A DNA stretch of 64,000 nt from Brevibacterium album DSM 18261 (GTDB lineage Bacteria > Actinomycetota > Actinomycetes > Actinomycetales > Brevibacteriaceae), in assembly GCF_000426445.1 (NCBI RefSeq), contig NZ_KE384526.1, positions 186,001 through 250,000 on the forward strand, in the 5' to 3' direction. The position numbers and the translations under genes are program-made. The notes below the pieces were generated by a model that was not told the origin of the DNA, searched no databases, and saw only the letters and a program-made list of their open reading frames with translations. Shown piece by piece: positions 43,665 to 52,554 of this stretch. Numbering within the stretch: position 1 is the first letter of the stretch; every line of letters starts with the position of its first letter.

Positions 43665-44522
43665 ATGTCGACGACCCTGATCCGCAATGCCCGCGCCGCC
43701 GCCCTCCCTGCGAAGCTGTCCCGCTCCTGGCTCCTTGCCAATGCCGTCAGGCCCGAGCTGTTCGAGGAGGCCCAGCGCTCCGAGGCGGACTCCGTCATCT
43801 TCGACATGGAGGCCGCGGTCCCCGATGACCGCAAGGAGGAGGCCAGGGCGAACGTGGTCGCAGCGCTCGAGGGCTCCTCGGGGATGTCCGCCTGGGTGCG
43901 CGTCAACGGCACGGAGACCGCGGAGTGGGAGGCGGACCTCGCTGCGCTCAACGGCCTGCCCGGGCTGCGCGGCATCATGCTGCCCAACACGGAGCGGCCG
44001 GATCAGGTGACCTGGACCGCGATGAAGGCCGGTGCCGGCGTGCCGGTGCTCGCGCTCATCGAGACGGCCGTCGGCATGGAGAACGCCACCCGCATCGCCG
44101 AGGCGCCCGGCACCTTCCGCCTCGCGCTCGGCACGAACGACTTCCGCAAGGACACGGGCGTGGCCGATGACCCGATCGCCCTGGCGTATGCGCGCTCGCG
44201 CCTCGTCATCGCCTCGCGCGTGGGCGGCCTCCCCGGTGCGATCGACGGCCCCTCACCGGCCGGCGCCGACCGTGCGCGCGTCCTCGAGGACTGCGCGTGG
44301 ACGATGAAGATGGGCATGGCCGGCAAGCTCACGCTGCGGGTGGACATGGCCCCCACGGTCAACGAGGCGCTCGCTCCCTCCGAGGACGACAGGAAGTGGG
44401 CGCGCGAACTGCTCAAGGACGCGGAGACCGGAGAGATCACGGACGGCTCGTACCTGCCCCGCCTGGCGCGCGCGAAGAAGATCGCCGCGCTCTCCTCCTC
44501 CTACGGCCTCTGGAACGCGTGA
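43665..44522 (+). CDS. CitE-like HpcH/HpaI aldolase/citrate lyase family protein
   Basis: This 285-residue TIM-barrel enzyme has the CitE pattern: RSWLLANAVRPELFEEA, SVIFDMEAAVPDDRKEEAR (metal-binding acidic residues), IMLPNTE and ALIETAVGMENATRIA, with LALGTNDFRKDTG near the end. Relatives cleave malyl-, citramalyl- or 3-hydroxy-acyl-CoA. The specific substrate cannot be told and no citF/citD partner is present, so it is not citrate lyase proper. It starts at a leaderless promoter and ends at the border of a low-GC island. Confidence 0.85.
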   Translation: MSTTLIRNARAAALPAKLSRSWLLANAVRPELFEEAQRSEADSVIFDMEAAVPDDRKEEARANVVAALEGSSGMSAWVRVNGTETAEWEADLAALNGLPGLRGIMLPNTERPDQVTWTAMKAGAGVPVLALIETAVGMENATRIAEAPGTFRLALGTNDFRKDTGVADDPIALAYARSRLVIASRVGGLPGAIDGPSPAGADRARVLEDCAWTMKMGMAGKLTLRVDMAPTVNEALAPSEDDRKWARELLKDAETGEITDGSYLPRLARAKKIAALSSSYGLWNA

Positions 44523-44534
44523 GCCGACTGGCTC
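44521..44534 (+). terminator. Short hairpin at the stop of the CitE-like gene
   Basis: GAGCC-GACT-GGCTC starts inside the stop codon and is followed by an AT-rich segment (AATTAGTTAATTT). The stem is only 5 bp, so it is a weak candidate. Confidence 0.35.
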
Positions 44535-44596
44535 AATTAGTTAATTTGGGCATAAAGCTAACCCCAACATCGAAGACCAACAAAGAACGCTGAACG

Positions 44597-45856
44597 TCAC
44601 GGCTTCGTGATATCTCGATAAAGTGAGCGGAGGCACATTATAAGCCCCAGAACCACCAACCCCACAGTTATCACCAACCAGTCAACTATATAATCACCAC
44701 TCCCACAGTTCTGAATTAAATCCATCGCTTGCCCGTCCGACATGCTTGCAAGATCATCCTCAATGCGCCCGGAGCATTCCGCAATCCCGGGCTCGACATC
44801 ATCCCCACCCACGATTCGAGTAGATACCTGAGAAGCAGAAAGACCCATAAACGGCAGGAGAGAAACAGTAATTATGAACAATGTGGGGGCAACGAGGCGC
44901 CTATAGACTACGTTACTGGCATTTTCCAGAAAATTCCTCGACAAAGCCAAAAGCCCTACAGCATACCCAAGAACCGCGCCCACGGCGGGAAGTTCAATGA
45001 GCATTGATGGAGTTAGTGCCGACATCCCTTCATCAACATCCGTGGCACCGACGCCAAAAATTGGCAGTGACGAGAGCACGGGGGCGATCGCAGCCGCGAA
45101 CAGCCCGAAAGCTGTCCCATATCCCACATACGAGGCAAGCGTCCTAAAGGAATCCCCATACTTTAGCGGGAAACGAATAATTTCGAGATACCGCAGTACT
45201 GCAGCCGCGATCACCACAAAAGCCGCGGCCACAGTCAATGAAGACAGAACTAGAAACGAATTGTACCCAACCACCAGCGAAAAAACTCGCCGTCCCCCAT
45301 CGGGCATCCCATAATATATCTGCATGAAAGAAAAGCTCATGATAACCGGAATGCCGACAGCCATAAATATCACGTAGACTTTAAAGAAGAGGCTGGGGCC
45401 AAAATCAAATTTCGCCAAGTTTGGCATTAGCGTGAAGTCTTTTAACCACCCATTCGGAGCCAACCGACGGTGCAATGAAGATAGCGCCTTTCCGGCACTA
45501 GCGACCTTTTCGGAGATCCAGCATCCAGTGACCTCCAAAACATTTGATGTCTTGGGGTAACGATCGAACAGCCGCCTTAAATTGTGGCACGCAAAAGATG
45601 ATGTCACCGCGAGAAGAGTGCCAACCATGAGCGCCATCGCCAACCAAGGAACGTTAAGCTCAAGCCCTGCGATGATAAATATTGCGCCAACAAAAAACGC
45701 TACCGCCGATTTAGATATACGATCGGCTATCTGCACGCGGGAAAGTGCGTCCTTCTTCGAACCCTTCTCAGTATTAAGTAGGGGCATCAACAGAAAGCAA
45801 GCCAACACAACTCCGCCTAAACCAAGAATCACAGAGCCTGCAGACTCGGTCATCAT
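44597..45856 (-). CDS. Orphan polytopic membrane protein in a low-GC island
   Basis: This 419-residue protein has about eight hydrophobic spans, with segments such as SVILGLGGVVLACFLLMPLL near the N-terminus and DWLVITVGLVVLGLIMCL near the C-terminus. A periplasmic loop before the last span contains three Cys-bearing acidic stretches (ECSGRIEDD, QNCGSGDY). I recognise no family. The ATG at 45856 is preferred because GGAGG (45862-45866) lies 5 nt ahead; the frame is open to a GTG at 45886. Codon use and GC content (about half A+T) differ sharply from all neighbours, which points to recent transfer. Confidence 0.75.
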   Translation of the reverse strand: MMTESAGSVILGLGGVVLACFLLMPLLNTEKGSKKDALSRVQIADRISKSAVAFFVGAIFIIAGLELNVPWLAMALMVGTLLAVTSSFACHNLRRLFDRYPKTSNVLEVTGCWISEKVASAGKALSSLHRRLAPNGWLKDFTLMPNLAKFDFGPSLFFKVYVIFMAVGIPVIMSFSFMQIYYGMPDGGRRVFSLVVGYNSFLVLSSLTVAAAFVVIAAAVLRYLEIIRFPLKYGDSFRTLASYVGYGTAFGLFAAAIAPVLSSLPIFGVGATDVDEGMSALTPSMLIELPAVGAVLGYAVGLLALSRNFLENASNVVYRRLVAPTLFIITVSLLPFMGLSASQVSTRIVGGDDVEPGIAECSGRIEDDLASMSDGQAMDLIQNCGSGDYIVDWLVITVGLVVLGLIMCLRSLYRDITKP

Positions 45857-46048
45857 CCCCGCCTCCAGCATTGACATCACCGCCACCCAAGCAGGGAAGA
45901 ATCACATGTAATGCCGCTGTATGCATCCTCACATCCAGCCTTCTCTACATGTGCCACTGCACTTTCAAGAAAGAAGCATTCCATACTGCACAAGGGTTAA
46001 CGCCGGAAATCTGTAATATTCTGACTTGTTCCGTCAGCAAGTGGGACC

Positions 46049-47461
46049 TCAGCCCAGCAGCCCGCTCACCGTCTCCACCACCTGCACGCCCGCGAGGAAC
46101 GTGAACAGCGCGAGGCACAGCACGAGCATCGTGTTCGACAGCGGCCCGCTGCGCAGCTGCGCGTCCACGCTCTTCCGGTTGAGCAGGATGAGCAGCAGGA
46201 TCGCGAGCACCGGCAGGATGAGCGAGCTGATCGATGCATAGATCAGCACGAGGCTCACGGGCCGCTCCGTGCCCATGAACAGCAGCGTGCCGAAGGTGAG
46301 CCAGGCCAGCGCGATCCGGAACTCCGGCCCGTTCGCCCGCATGCCCGCACCCGGCGCGTCCTGACGAGGATAGGTGCGGATGACGCGGAGGCAGTCGCCC
46401 GTGACGTAGGCGATGCCCTGGAAACCGCCCAGCAGGCTCGAGTAGGTGACGGCGAAGAACGACAGCAGGAACAGCACGTGCACGAACCCGCCCAGCTGCT
46501 CGCCCAGCAGGCTGCCGATGTCGAACACGGCCTCATTGCTCTCGATCGTGTGCCCCCGGCCGAACAGCCAGAAGGCGCCCACCGCCGTCATGGCGACCGC
46601 GAAGATCCCCACGAGCGAATAGCTGAACCCGAGGTCGGTGCGGATGACGCTCTTCCACTCCGGGCCGCGCCACCGCTTCTCCCGCACGAAGTACGTGTAG
46701 GCCATGATCCCGGTCGCTCCGCCCACCCCGCCGATGAGCGAGAGCACGGTGATGAGGGAGCCCTGCGGGAAGATCGGGACGAAGGTCTCTACCGCCGTCT
46801 GCTGCGCATCGGGGTCGACGGCGGAGCCCACCGCCATGAAGACGATCCCGAAGAACATGAGGACGGCGAAGCCCATCATCGCCTTCTCCACGATGCCGTA
46901 CCTGCCCACGAGCAGCAGCACGACGGCCGAGCCCAGCACCACGACAAAGGTGGGCCAGAACGGCAGCCCGGGGAAGATCGCCTGGACGATGCGGGTCGTG
47001 ATCGAGGCGACGCCGGCACCGAAGAACAGGCCCACCATGAGCTCTGCGATGAGGAGCACGATGGGGAAGAACCGGCCGCCCACATCCGTCGCGTGCGAGA
47101 GGAACGAACGGTCTGCGCTCAGCTGCAGCCGGGCGATCGCCTCGGAGAGCGCGTATTTGAGCAGCAGCCCCACGACGAAGACCCAGATGAGCGCGAGACC
47201 GTATTCGGCCCCGGAGTTGAGCGTCGTGACCATGTCCGAGGCGCCCACGCTGGCCAGGGCCAGCACGATCCCCGGACCCAGCATCCGCAGGTGGCCGCGC
47301 CTGCTGGTGGGCGGCTGCGGCGCTTCCCCCGAGGCCGCAGCAGCCCCCGCCGCGCCCGAGGCCGTCCCCGCCCCGCTCGGATCAGGCGCGCCCGAGGCCG
47401 CAGCAGCTCCCGCGCCGCCTGCTCCCGCGTGCGCGCCGGCCCCGCTGTTCTCCCCCTGCAC
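46049..47461 (-). CDS. NRAMP-family metal transporter with altered metal-site motifs
   Basis: This 470-residue protein has about eleven membrane spans after a 55-residue Gly/Ala-rich tail. The NRAMP fold is evident from LGPGIVLALASVG at the first helix and GGVGGATGIMAYTYFVREK at helix 6. The canonical first-helix DPGN is replaced by GASD, and the helix-6 MPH by MAY, so the classical Mn/Fe ligand set is incomplete. It starts 3 nt after the serA stop and is likely cotranscribed with it. Transport of a divalent metal or magnesium is possible; specificity is open. Confidence 0.85.
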   Translation of the reverse strand: MQGENSGAGAHAGAGGAGAAAASGAPDPSGAGTASGAAGAAAASGEAPQPPTSRRGHLRMLGPGIVLALASVGASDMVTTLNSGAEYGLALIWVFVVGLLLKYALSEAIARLQLSADRSFLSHATDVGGRFFPIVLLIAELMVGLFFGAGVASITTRIVQAIFPGLPFWPTFVVVLGSAVVLLLVGRYGIVEKAMMGFAVLMFFGIVFMAVGSAVDPDAQQTAVETFVPIFPQGSLITVLSLIGGVGGATGIMAYTYFVREKRWRGPEWKSVIRTDLGFSYSLVGIFAVAMTAVGAFWLFGRGHTIESNEAVFDIGSLLGEQLGGFVHVLFLLSFFAVTYSSLLGGFQGIAYVTGDCLRVIRTYPRQDAPGAGMRANGPEFRIALAWLTFGTLLFMGTERPVSLVLIYASISSLILPVLAILLLILLNRKSVDAQLRSGPLSNTMLVLCLALFTFLAGVQVVETVSGLLG

Positions 47462-47464
47462 GGC

Positions 47465-49054
47465 TCAGTCCTCCGTGAGGTTGACGGCGGCGACCTGCGA
47501 GGCATCGGCGGCGGCCGCGACCGTCTGCACGACCTCGGCGGTCACCGGCGAGTCGACTGCGAGCACCGAGAGCGCCTCCCCGCCTTCACCTGCGCGTGAG
47601 ACCTGCATGCCCGCGATGTTGATCTGGTTGCGGCCGAGCGCCTGGCCGAACACGCCGATCACGCCGGGCCGGTCCACGTACTGGAAGATCAGCAGGTTGT
47701 CCGTGAGCGGGATCTCGAGCTCGAAGCCGTTGACCTCGATGAGCTTCTGGATCTGCTTGGGTCCCGTGAGCGTGCCGGAGACGGAGACGCGGGCACCGGT
47801 CGGCGTGGAGGCCGTCAGCGTGATGACGTTGCGGAAGCCGTCGGCCTGCTCCGAGGTGACGAGCTCCGAGGACACGCCGCGCTCCTCGGCGAGCACGGGG
47901 GCGTTGACATAGGAGACGGGCACGGAGACGTGATCCCGGAACAGGCCCTTGAGCGCGGAGAGCTTGAGCGCGGCGACGTCCTTCGAGGCGATCTCGCCCT
48001 TGACCGCCACCTCGAGGTGCGTGACGGTGTCCGCGAGCGCCCCGGCGATCCGGCCCAGGCGCTCCACGAGCGGGATGCCCGGGCGCACGTCCTCGTCGAT
48101 GCGGCCGCCGGCCACATTCACCGCGTCCGGCACGAGCTCGCCTGCGAGCGCCAGGCGGACGGACTTCGCGACCGCGATGCCGGCCTTCTCCTGGGCCTCG
48201 TCCGTGGAGGCGCCCAGGTGCGGGGTGACGTTGACGGCGTCGAGTTCCATGAGCGGGCCGTGCTCCGGCGGCTCCTGGCTCCACACGTCGATGCCCGCGC
48301 CTCCCACGCGTCCGCTCGCCACGGCCTCGGCCAGAGCCTCCTCGTCGATGATCCCGCCGCGGGCCACGTTCACCACGCGGACGCCGGGCTTCATCCGCGC
48401 GAACTGCTCCGCGCCGATCATGCCCACCGTCTCCGGGGTCTTGGGCATGTGGACGGTGAGGAAGTCCGCGGTCTCCACGAGCTCGTCGAGGTCGACGACC
48501 GTGACGCCCATCTGTGCCGCGCGGGCGGCGGAGATGTAGGGGTCGTAGCCCACGACTCGCATGCCGAACGCCCGCGCCCGCTCCGCCACGAGCCCGCCGA
48601 TCCGCCCGAGGCCGATGATCCCGAGCGTCTTCTCGTACAGCTCGACGCCCGTGAGCCGCTTGCGCTCCCAGCGCCCCTCCTTGAGCGAGGAGTTCCCCGT
48701 TCCCAGGAAGCGGGCCGATGCCAGCAGGTGGGCCATCGTGAGCTCCGCGGCGGAGACGATGTTGGAAGTGGGGGCGTTCACCACCATGACGCCGGCCTTC
48801 GTGGCCGCGGAGACGTCGACGTTGTCCAGGCCCACACCCGCGCGCGCCACGATCTTGAGGTTCGGCGCCGCGGAGACGGCCTCGGCGTCGATCTGGGTGG
48901 CCGAGCGCACGAGGACGGCATCGGCGTCCGCGAGGGCCGCGATGAGCGCGGGGCGATCGGTGCCGTCGACCTGGCGCACCTCGAAGTCCGGGCCCAGCGC
49001 CTCGACGGTGGCGGGCGAGAGGTTCTCGGCGAGTATCACGACGGGCTTGGACAC
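47465..49054 (-). CDS. serA: D-3-phosphoglycerate dehydrogenase
   Basis: This 529-residue enzyme catalyses the first step of serine synthesis. It has a substrate domain, a NAD-binding domain (GLGRIGGLVAERARAFGM), catalytic residues in NVARGGIIDEEAL and the His in TPHLGAST, then the extra ASB domain and a C-terminal ACT domain (DRPGVIGVFGQAL) for serine feedback, as in mycobacterial type I enzymes. The start is GTG at 49054 with AGGAGGAG a few bases upstream. A -10-like TAGGCT lies at 49092-49097 on the minus strand. Confidence 0.96.
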   Translation of the reverse strand: MSKPVVILAENLSPATVEALGPDFEVRQVDGTDRPALIAALADADAVLVRSATQIDAEAVSAAPNLKIVARAGVGLDNVDVSAATKAGVMVVNAPTSNIVSAAELTMAHLLASARFLGTGNSSLKEGRWERKRLTGVELYEKTLGIIGLGRIGGLVAERARAFGMRVVGYDPYISAARAAQMGVTVVDLDELVETADFLTVHMPKTPETVGMIGAEQFARMKPGVRVVNVARGGIIDEEALAEAVASGRVGGAGIDVWSQEPPEHGPLMELDAVNVTPHLGASTDEAQEKAGIAVAKSVRLALAGELVPDAVNVAGGRIDEDVRPGIPLVERLGRIAGALADTVTHLEVAVKGEIASKDVAALKLSALKGLFRDHVSVPVSYVNAPVLAEERGVSSELVTSEQADGFRNVITLTASTPTGARVSVSGTLTGPKQIQKLIEVNGFELEIPLTDNLLIFQYVDRPGVIGVFGQALGRNQINIAGMQVSRAGEGGEALSVLAVDSPVTAEVVQTVAAAADASQVAAVNLTED

Positions 49055-49167
49055 AGTTCTCCTCCTGAGGGCGGCTTCGCGGGATCATCCCAGCCTATGC
49101 GCAGACTGGGGCCGGCCGGGCGCGGGGATCACATCGTGAGCAGAGACACAGGCGGACCACGCGGGAA

Positions 49168-49189
49168 ACATCGTCCCTGAGGATGATGT
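49168..49189. promoter_or_regulatory. Imperfect palindrome between serA and the kinase gene
   Basis: ACATCGTCC-CTGA-GGATGATGT (9-nt arms, one mismatch) sits about 20 nt before the -10 element of the kinase gene, roughly at its -35. It is a candidate site for the NarL-type regulator encoded downstream, or for a serA regulator. Confidence 0.35.
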
Positions 49190-49209
49190 CCGCCCGCCGC
49201 ACTCCGCAC

Positions 49210-49215
49210 TACCGT
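49210..49215 (+). promoter_or_regulatory. -10 element TACCGT, leaderless start
   Basis: TACCGT ends 7 nt before the ATG at 49223. No ribosome binding site is present, so ATG 49223 is preferred to the GTG at 49214, which lies within the promoter. Confidence 0.5.
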
Positions 49216-49222
49216 GGTCCGT

Positions 49223-50767
49223 ATGCCCACGAGCGCCGCCCAGTCCGCAGGCACCATCGGATCCACGGGCCCCGCGCCGTCAGCGGGTCCGGCCCCCGCA
49301 CCGAGCACACACGCGCAGGCGACCTCCGCCTGGTCCCGTGTGCACGCCTTCTTCGTCCGCCGCCCCTGGATCTCGGACGGGTTGTTCTGGGCGCTGCCGC
49401 TCATGGTCCTCACCCTGATGTCGACGAGCGGCCAGGTGTTCGTCAACCTCGAGGCACAGGTGCCGATATGGGTGACGGCGGTGATCGGCCTGCTCATGTC
49501 CGCTCCGCTGGCACTGCGCCGGTCCGCTCCCCTGCTGAGCTCCTCGATCATCGCCGCCGGCTGCCTGCTCTCCGTCGTCACGACCGTCGGTCCGACCTTC
49601 GCCGTCGTCTCCGTGCCGCTGACGATCTTCTCCACGACCAAATGGGGCACGCGCACGCACGGGCGCATCGTGCTCGCGATGGGCATGGCCGGCTCGCTCA
49701 TCATCGGCCTGTGGCTCTACCTCGTGGTCCTCTCCGCGACGGTGGGTCCCGATGCGACCCCGCTCGACCCCCTCGACTACGTCTTCGTGGCCGTCTACGC
49801 GGGCTTCTGCGCCGCGATCGTGCTCTCGGCATGGCTGCTGGGCGGGGTCGCCCACAGGCGCAGGCGCGAGATCGAGGGCATCCGCGAGCGCAATCGCCTC
49901 CTGGAGCAGGAACGGGCCGCCGAGGCCCGGCTGGCCGCCGACGCCGAACGCATGCGCATCGCGCGCGAGATGCACGACGTCATCGCGCACTCCCTCTCCG
50001 CCGTCATCGTGCAGGCCGACGGCGGGCGCTACGCCGCACGGACGGACCCCGCCGCGGCCGCCGAGGTGCTGGCCACCATCGCGGAGACCGGCCGCAGTGC
50101 CCTGGCACAGACCCGCTCGCTGCTGGGCGTGCTGCGCGGCGCCGACGGCGAGGTCCAGGACACCGCGCCCCTGCCCGGCCTCCGGGACATCCCCGGCCTC
50201 ATCGACGACCTCGGCTCCGCGGGCCTGCGGGTGCGCCTGCGCGGTGCGGAGCTGTGCGGCACGGATCGCGGCGGTCGCGCGCTCGGGCTGAGCGAGCCCG
50301 TGCAGCTCGCCGTCTACCGGATCGCGCAGGAGTCGCTCACGAACGTGCTCAAGCACGCGGGCGCCCATGCGGACGCGGAGGTCGCCCTCGCACTCGCCGA
50401 TGGAGCGCTGGTGCTGACGGTCTCGAACCGCGGGATGCAGGGGATGCCCGCGCGGACGCCTCATCCCCGCGACGAGGCTCTGGCCCAGACGGGCGGCGGC
50501 AACGGCATCATCGGGATGCGCGAACGGGCCCAGCTGCACGGCGGCGAGCTCGAGGCCGGGCCGCTGCGCGATGCCGAAGGCACCGCCACGGGCTTCCGGG
50601 TCACGGCCCGATTCCCGGTGCCGGAGGGGCACACTCCTATGGCGGCCCCCGCTGGTGCGCAGGCCCCCGCTGGCGCGCACAGCCGGCCCGCCGTGCAGAG
50701 CCCTGCAGCCCCGCAGGGGGACAATGGGCGCGGCGCACCGGACGAGGAGAGGAGAGCCCGCACATGA
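49223..50767 (+). CDS. DesK-type sensor histidine kinase
   Basis: This 514-residue membrane kinase has a Pro/Ala-rich N-terminus, four or five membrane spans (about residues 50-210), a coiled coil (RRREIEGIRERNRLLEQERA), the HisKA_3 phospho-acceptor H251 in AREMHDVIAHSLS, and an ATPase domain with RIAQESLTNVLKHA and GIIGMRERAQLHGG. The C-terminus is a low-complexity Ala/Pro/Gly tail. It overlaps the regulator gene (ATGA). With the downstream MacB-like ABC genes it probably detects a membrane-active compound or envelope stress. Confidence 0.93.
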   Translation: MPTSAAQSAGTIGSTGPAPSAGPAPAPSTHAQATSAWSRVHAFFVRRPWISDGLFWALPLMVLTLMSTSGQVFVNLEAQVPIWVTAVIGLLMSAPLALRRSAPLLSSSIIAAGCLLSVVTTVGPTFAVVSVPLTIFSTTKWGTRTHGRIVLAMGMAGSLIIGLWLYLVVLSATVGPDATPLDPLDYVFVAVYAGFCAAIVLSAWLLGGVAHRRRREIEGIRERNRLLEQERAAEARLAADAERMRIAREMHDVIAHSLSAVIVQADGGRYAARTDPAAAAEVLATIAETGRSALAQTRSLLGVLRGADGEVQDTAPLPGLRDIPGLIDDLGSAGLRVRLRGAELCGTDRGGRALGLSEPVQLAVYRIAQESLTNVLKHAGAHADAEVALALADGALVLTVSNRGMQGMPARTPHPRDEALAQTGGGNGIIGMRERAQLHGGELEAGPLRDAEGTATGFRVTARFPVPEGHTPMAAPAGAQAPAGAHSRPAVQSPAAPQGDNGRGAPDEERRART

Positions 50768-51501
50768 GCGAGGCACACGTGCAGGTCATGCTCGTCGACG
50801 ATCAGGTGCTCGTGCGCGCCGGGTTCGCGATGGTCATCGACTCGCAGCCGGACATGACCGTCGTGGGCCAGGCCGGCGACGGGGAGGAGGCGCTGGCGGC
50901 CGCGCACGAGCTGCAGCCGGACGTGGTGCTCATGGACGTGCGCATGCCCCGGCTCGACGGCATCCAGACGACCCGGCGCCTCCTCGAACTCGCGGACAGC
51001 GGCGTCGTGCCCGCCCCGCGGATCATCGTCCTCACGACCTTCGACACGGATGAGTATGCGCTCGCCGCCCTGCGGGCCGGGGCCTCGGGCTTCCTGCTCA
51101 AGGACGCACAGCCGGAGGTCCTGCTCGACTCGATCCGGACGGTCGTGGACGGGGGCGCGGTGATCGCGCCGACCACGACACGGCGGCTGCTCTCTGCGGT
51201 GTTCGCCGACGGCCCCGCGCCCGCTCCCGCCGAGGTTCCGACCTCGACGGCGCCCGCTCCCTCACGCGTTCCCTCACCGGAGCAGACCGCCCTGCTGGAA
51301 TCCCTCACCCCGCGCGAGCGCGAGGTCCTCGAGCTCGTGGCCCGCGGCATGAGCAATGCGGAGATCGTCGAGGAGCTGTTCCTCGCCGCGCCGACCGTGA
51401 AGACGCACGTGAGCCGCATCCTCATGAAGCTCGGCGCCCGCGACCGGGTGCAGGCGGTCGTCTTCGCCTACGAGGCCGGGCTCGTGAGGCCGAGCGGCTG
51501 A
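50764..51501 (+). CDS. NarL/LuxR-family response regulator
   Basis: This 245-residue protein has a receiver domain (DD at 12-13, phospho-acceptor D58 in VVLMDVRMPRLDG, conserved Lys in GFLLKDAQPE), an Ala/Pro/Thr linker longer than usual (about 150-180), and a LuxR helix-turn-helix (LTPREREVLELVARGMSNAEI, VKTHVSRILMKL). It overlaps the kinase gene by 4 nt. It probably controls the ABC genes 210 nt downstream; this is inferred from gene order. Confidence 0.94.
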   Translation: MSEAHVQVMLVDDQVLVRAGFAMVIDSQPDMTVVGQAGDGEEALAAAHELQPDVVLMDVRMPRLDGIQTTRRLLELADSGVVPAPRIIVLTTFDTDEYALAALRAGASGFLLKDAQPEVLLDSIRTVVDGGAVIAPTTTRRLLSAVFADGPAPAPAEVPTSTAPAPSRVPSPEQTALLESLTPREREVLELVARGMSNAEIVEELFLAAPTVKTHVSRILMKLGARDRVQAVVFAYEAGLVRPSG

Positions 51502-51711
51502 GCGCCTTCCCGCACGCCCGTCGGCCGCCCTCCCACGCGGGCGGCACCCGGCTTCCGTGCGGACAGTGCCTGCGCCCGCACGCGTAGTACCGCGGTATGA
51601 CTTCCCTGCTCAGCGGCCCGTGCCCGGTGCGTGCCACGTGCCCGTCCTCACATCGAAGACCATCCTCGCGGCCGATCCGCTCCCGCCCCGGCCTGCGGTT
51701 TGCTGGGAGAC

Positions 51712-52554
51712 ATGAACGGCAGACACTCCGCACACGCATCGTCCCAGACCGCAGCAGCCGCAGGGCCCGCCGCGCCTGCACGAAACGCTGAGACCGCGGA
51801 GGCCCCTCCGGCGATCCGCGCCATCCGCCTCGTGAAGACCTACGGCAGCGGTGATGCGCAGGTGCGGCCGCTCGACGGCCTCACCCTCGACATCGCAGCC
51901 GGCCGCTTCACCGCGATCATGGGCCCCTCGGGCTCGGGCAAGTCCACCCTGCTGAACATGCTCGCGGGCCTCGACACACCGGACTCCGGGGACGTCGTCC
52001 TGGGCGGCACCCCGATCACGGGCCTGGGCGATCGGGAGCTCACACGCCTGCGTCGCGACCGCATCGGCTTCGTCTTCCAGGCGTTCAACCTCGTCCCGGC
52101 CATGACCGCGGAGGAGAACATCCTCCTCCCCTCGCAGCTCGCCGGCCGCCGCACGGACCGGGCCCTCTTCCACCGCATCATCTCCCTCCTGGGCCTGAGC
52201 GACCGCCTCCGCCACCGCCCGCACGAGCTCTCCGGCGGACAGCAGCAGCGCGTGGCCGTGGCCCGCGCGCTCGTGACCCGTCCCGATTTCATCGTCGCCG
52301 ATGAGCCCACCGGCAACCTCGACTCCGCGAGCGGCGAGGAGGTGCTGGGGCTCCTGCGCGCCTCGGTCGACGAGTTCGGTCAGACCGTCGTCATGGTCAC
52401 CCACGATCCCCAGGCCGCCGCGCGCGCCGACCGCGTCATCCTCCTCGCCGACGGGCGCCTGGCAGGCGAGCTCTCCCGGCCCGCGCCCGAGGCCGTGGCA
52501 CATGCCCTCATGCAGGTCACCGCGGGTGCGCGCCCGGCAGGGGGCGCCCGATGA
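51712..52554 (+). CDS. MacB/LolD-type ABC ATP-binding protein
   Basis: This 280-residue ATPase has Walker [11 protein letters not shown], the LolD-type [24 protein letters not shown]-loop region, [15 protein letters not shown] and [12 protein letters not shown], followed by the H-loop VMVTHD. These mark the MacB/FtsE-like family that couples to FtsX-type permeases and does not move solutes through the membrane. The start is ATG 51712 with GGGAGA upstream. It overlaps the permease gene by 4 nt (ATGA). Confidence 0.94.
   Translation: MNGRHSAHASSQTAAAAGPAAPARNAETAEAPPAIRAIRLVKTYGSGDAQVRPLDGLTLDIAAGRFTAIMGPSGSGKSTLLNMLAGLDTPDSGDVVLGGTPITGLGDRELTRLRRDRIGFVFQAFNLVPAMTAEENILLPSQLAGRRTDRALFHRIISLLGLSDRLRHRPHELSGGQQQRVAVARALVTRPDFIVADEPTGNLDSASGEEVLGLLRASVDEFGQTVVMVTHDPQAAARADRVILLADGRLAGELSRPAPEAVAHALMQVTAGARPAGGAR

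Noticed and set aside
44729-45314. Short plus-strand frames inside the low-GC island
   Set aside because: They lie opposite the eight-span membrane protein, lack ribosome binding sites and show no hydrophobic or domain pattern.
46049-47461. NRAMP gene as a second-site serine transporter because it follows serA
   Set aside because: The fold pattern matches NRAMP and not a known serine permease family; the operon position alone is not sufficient.
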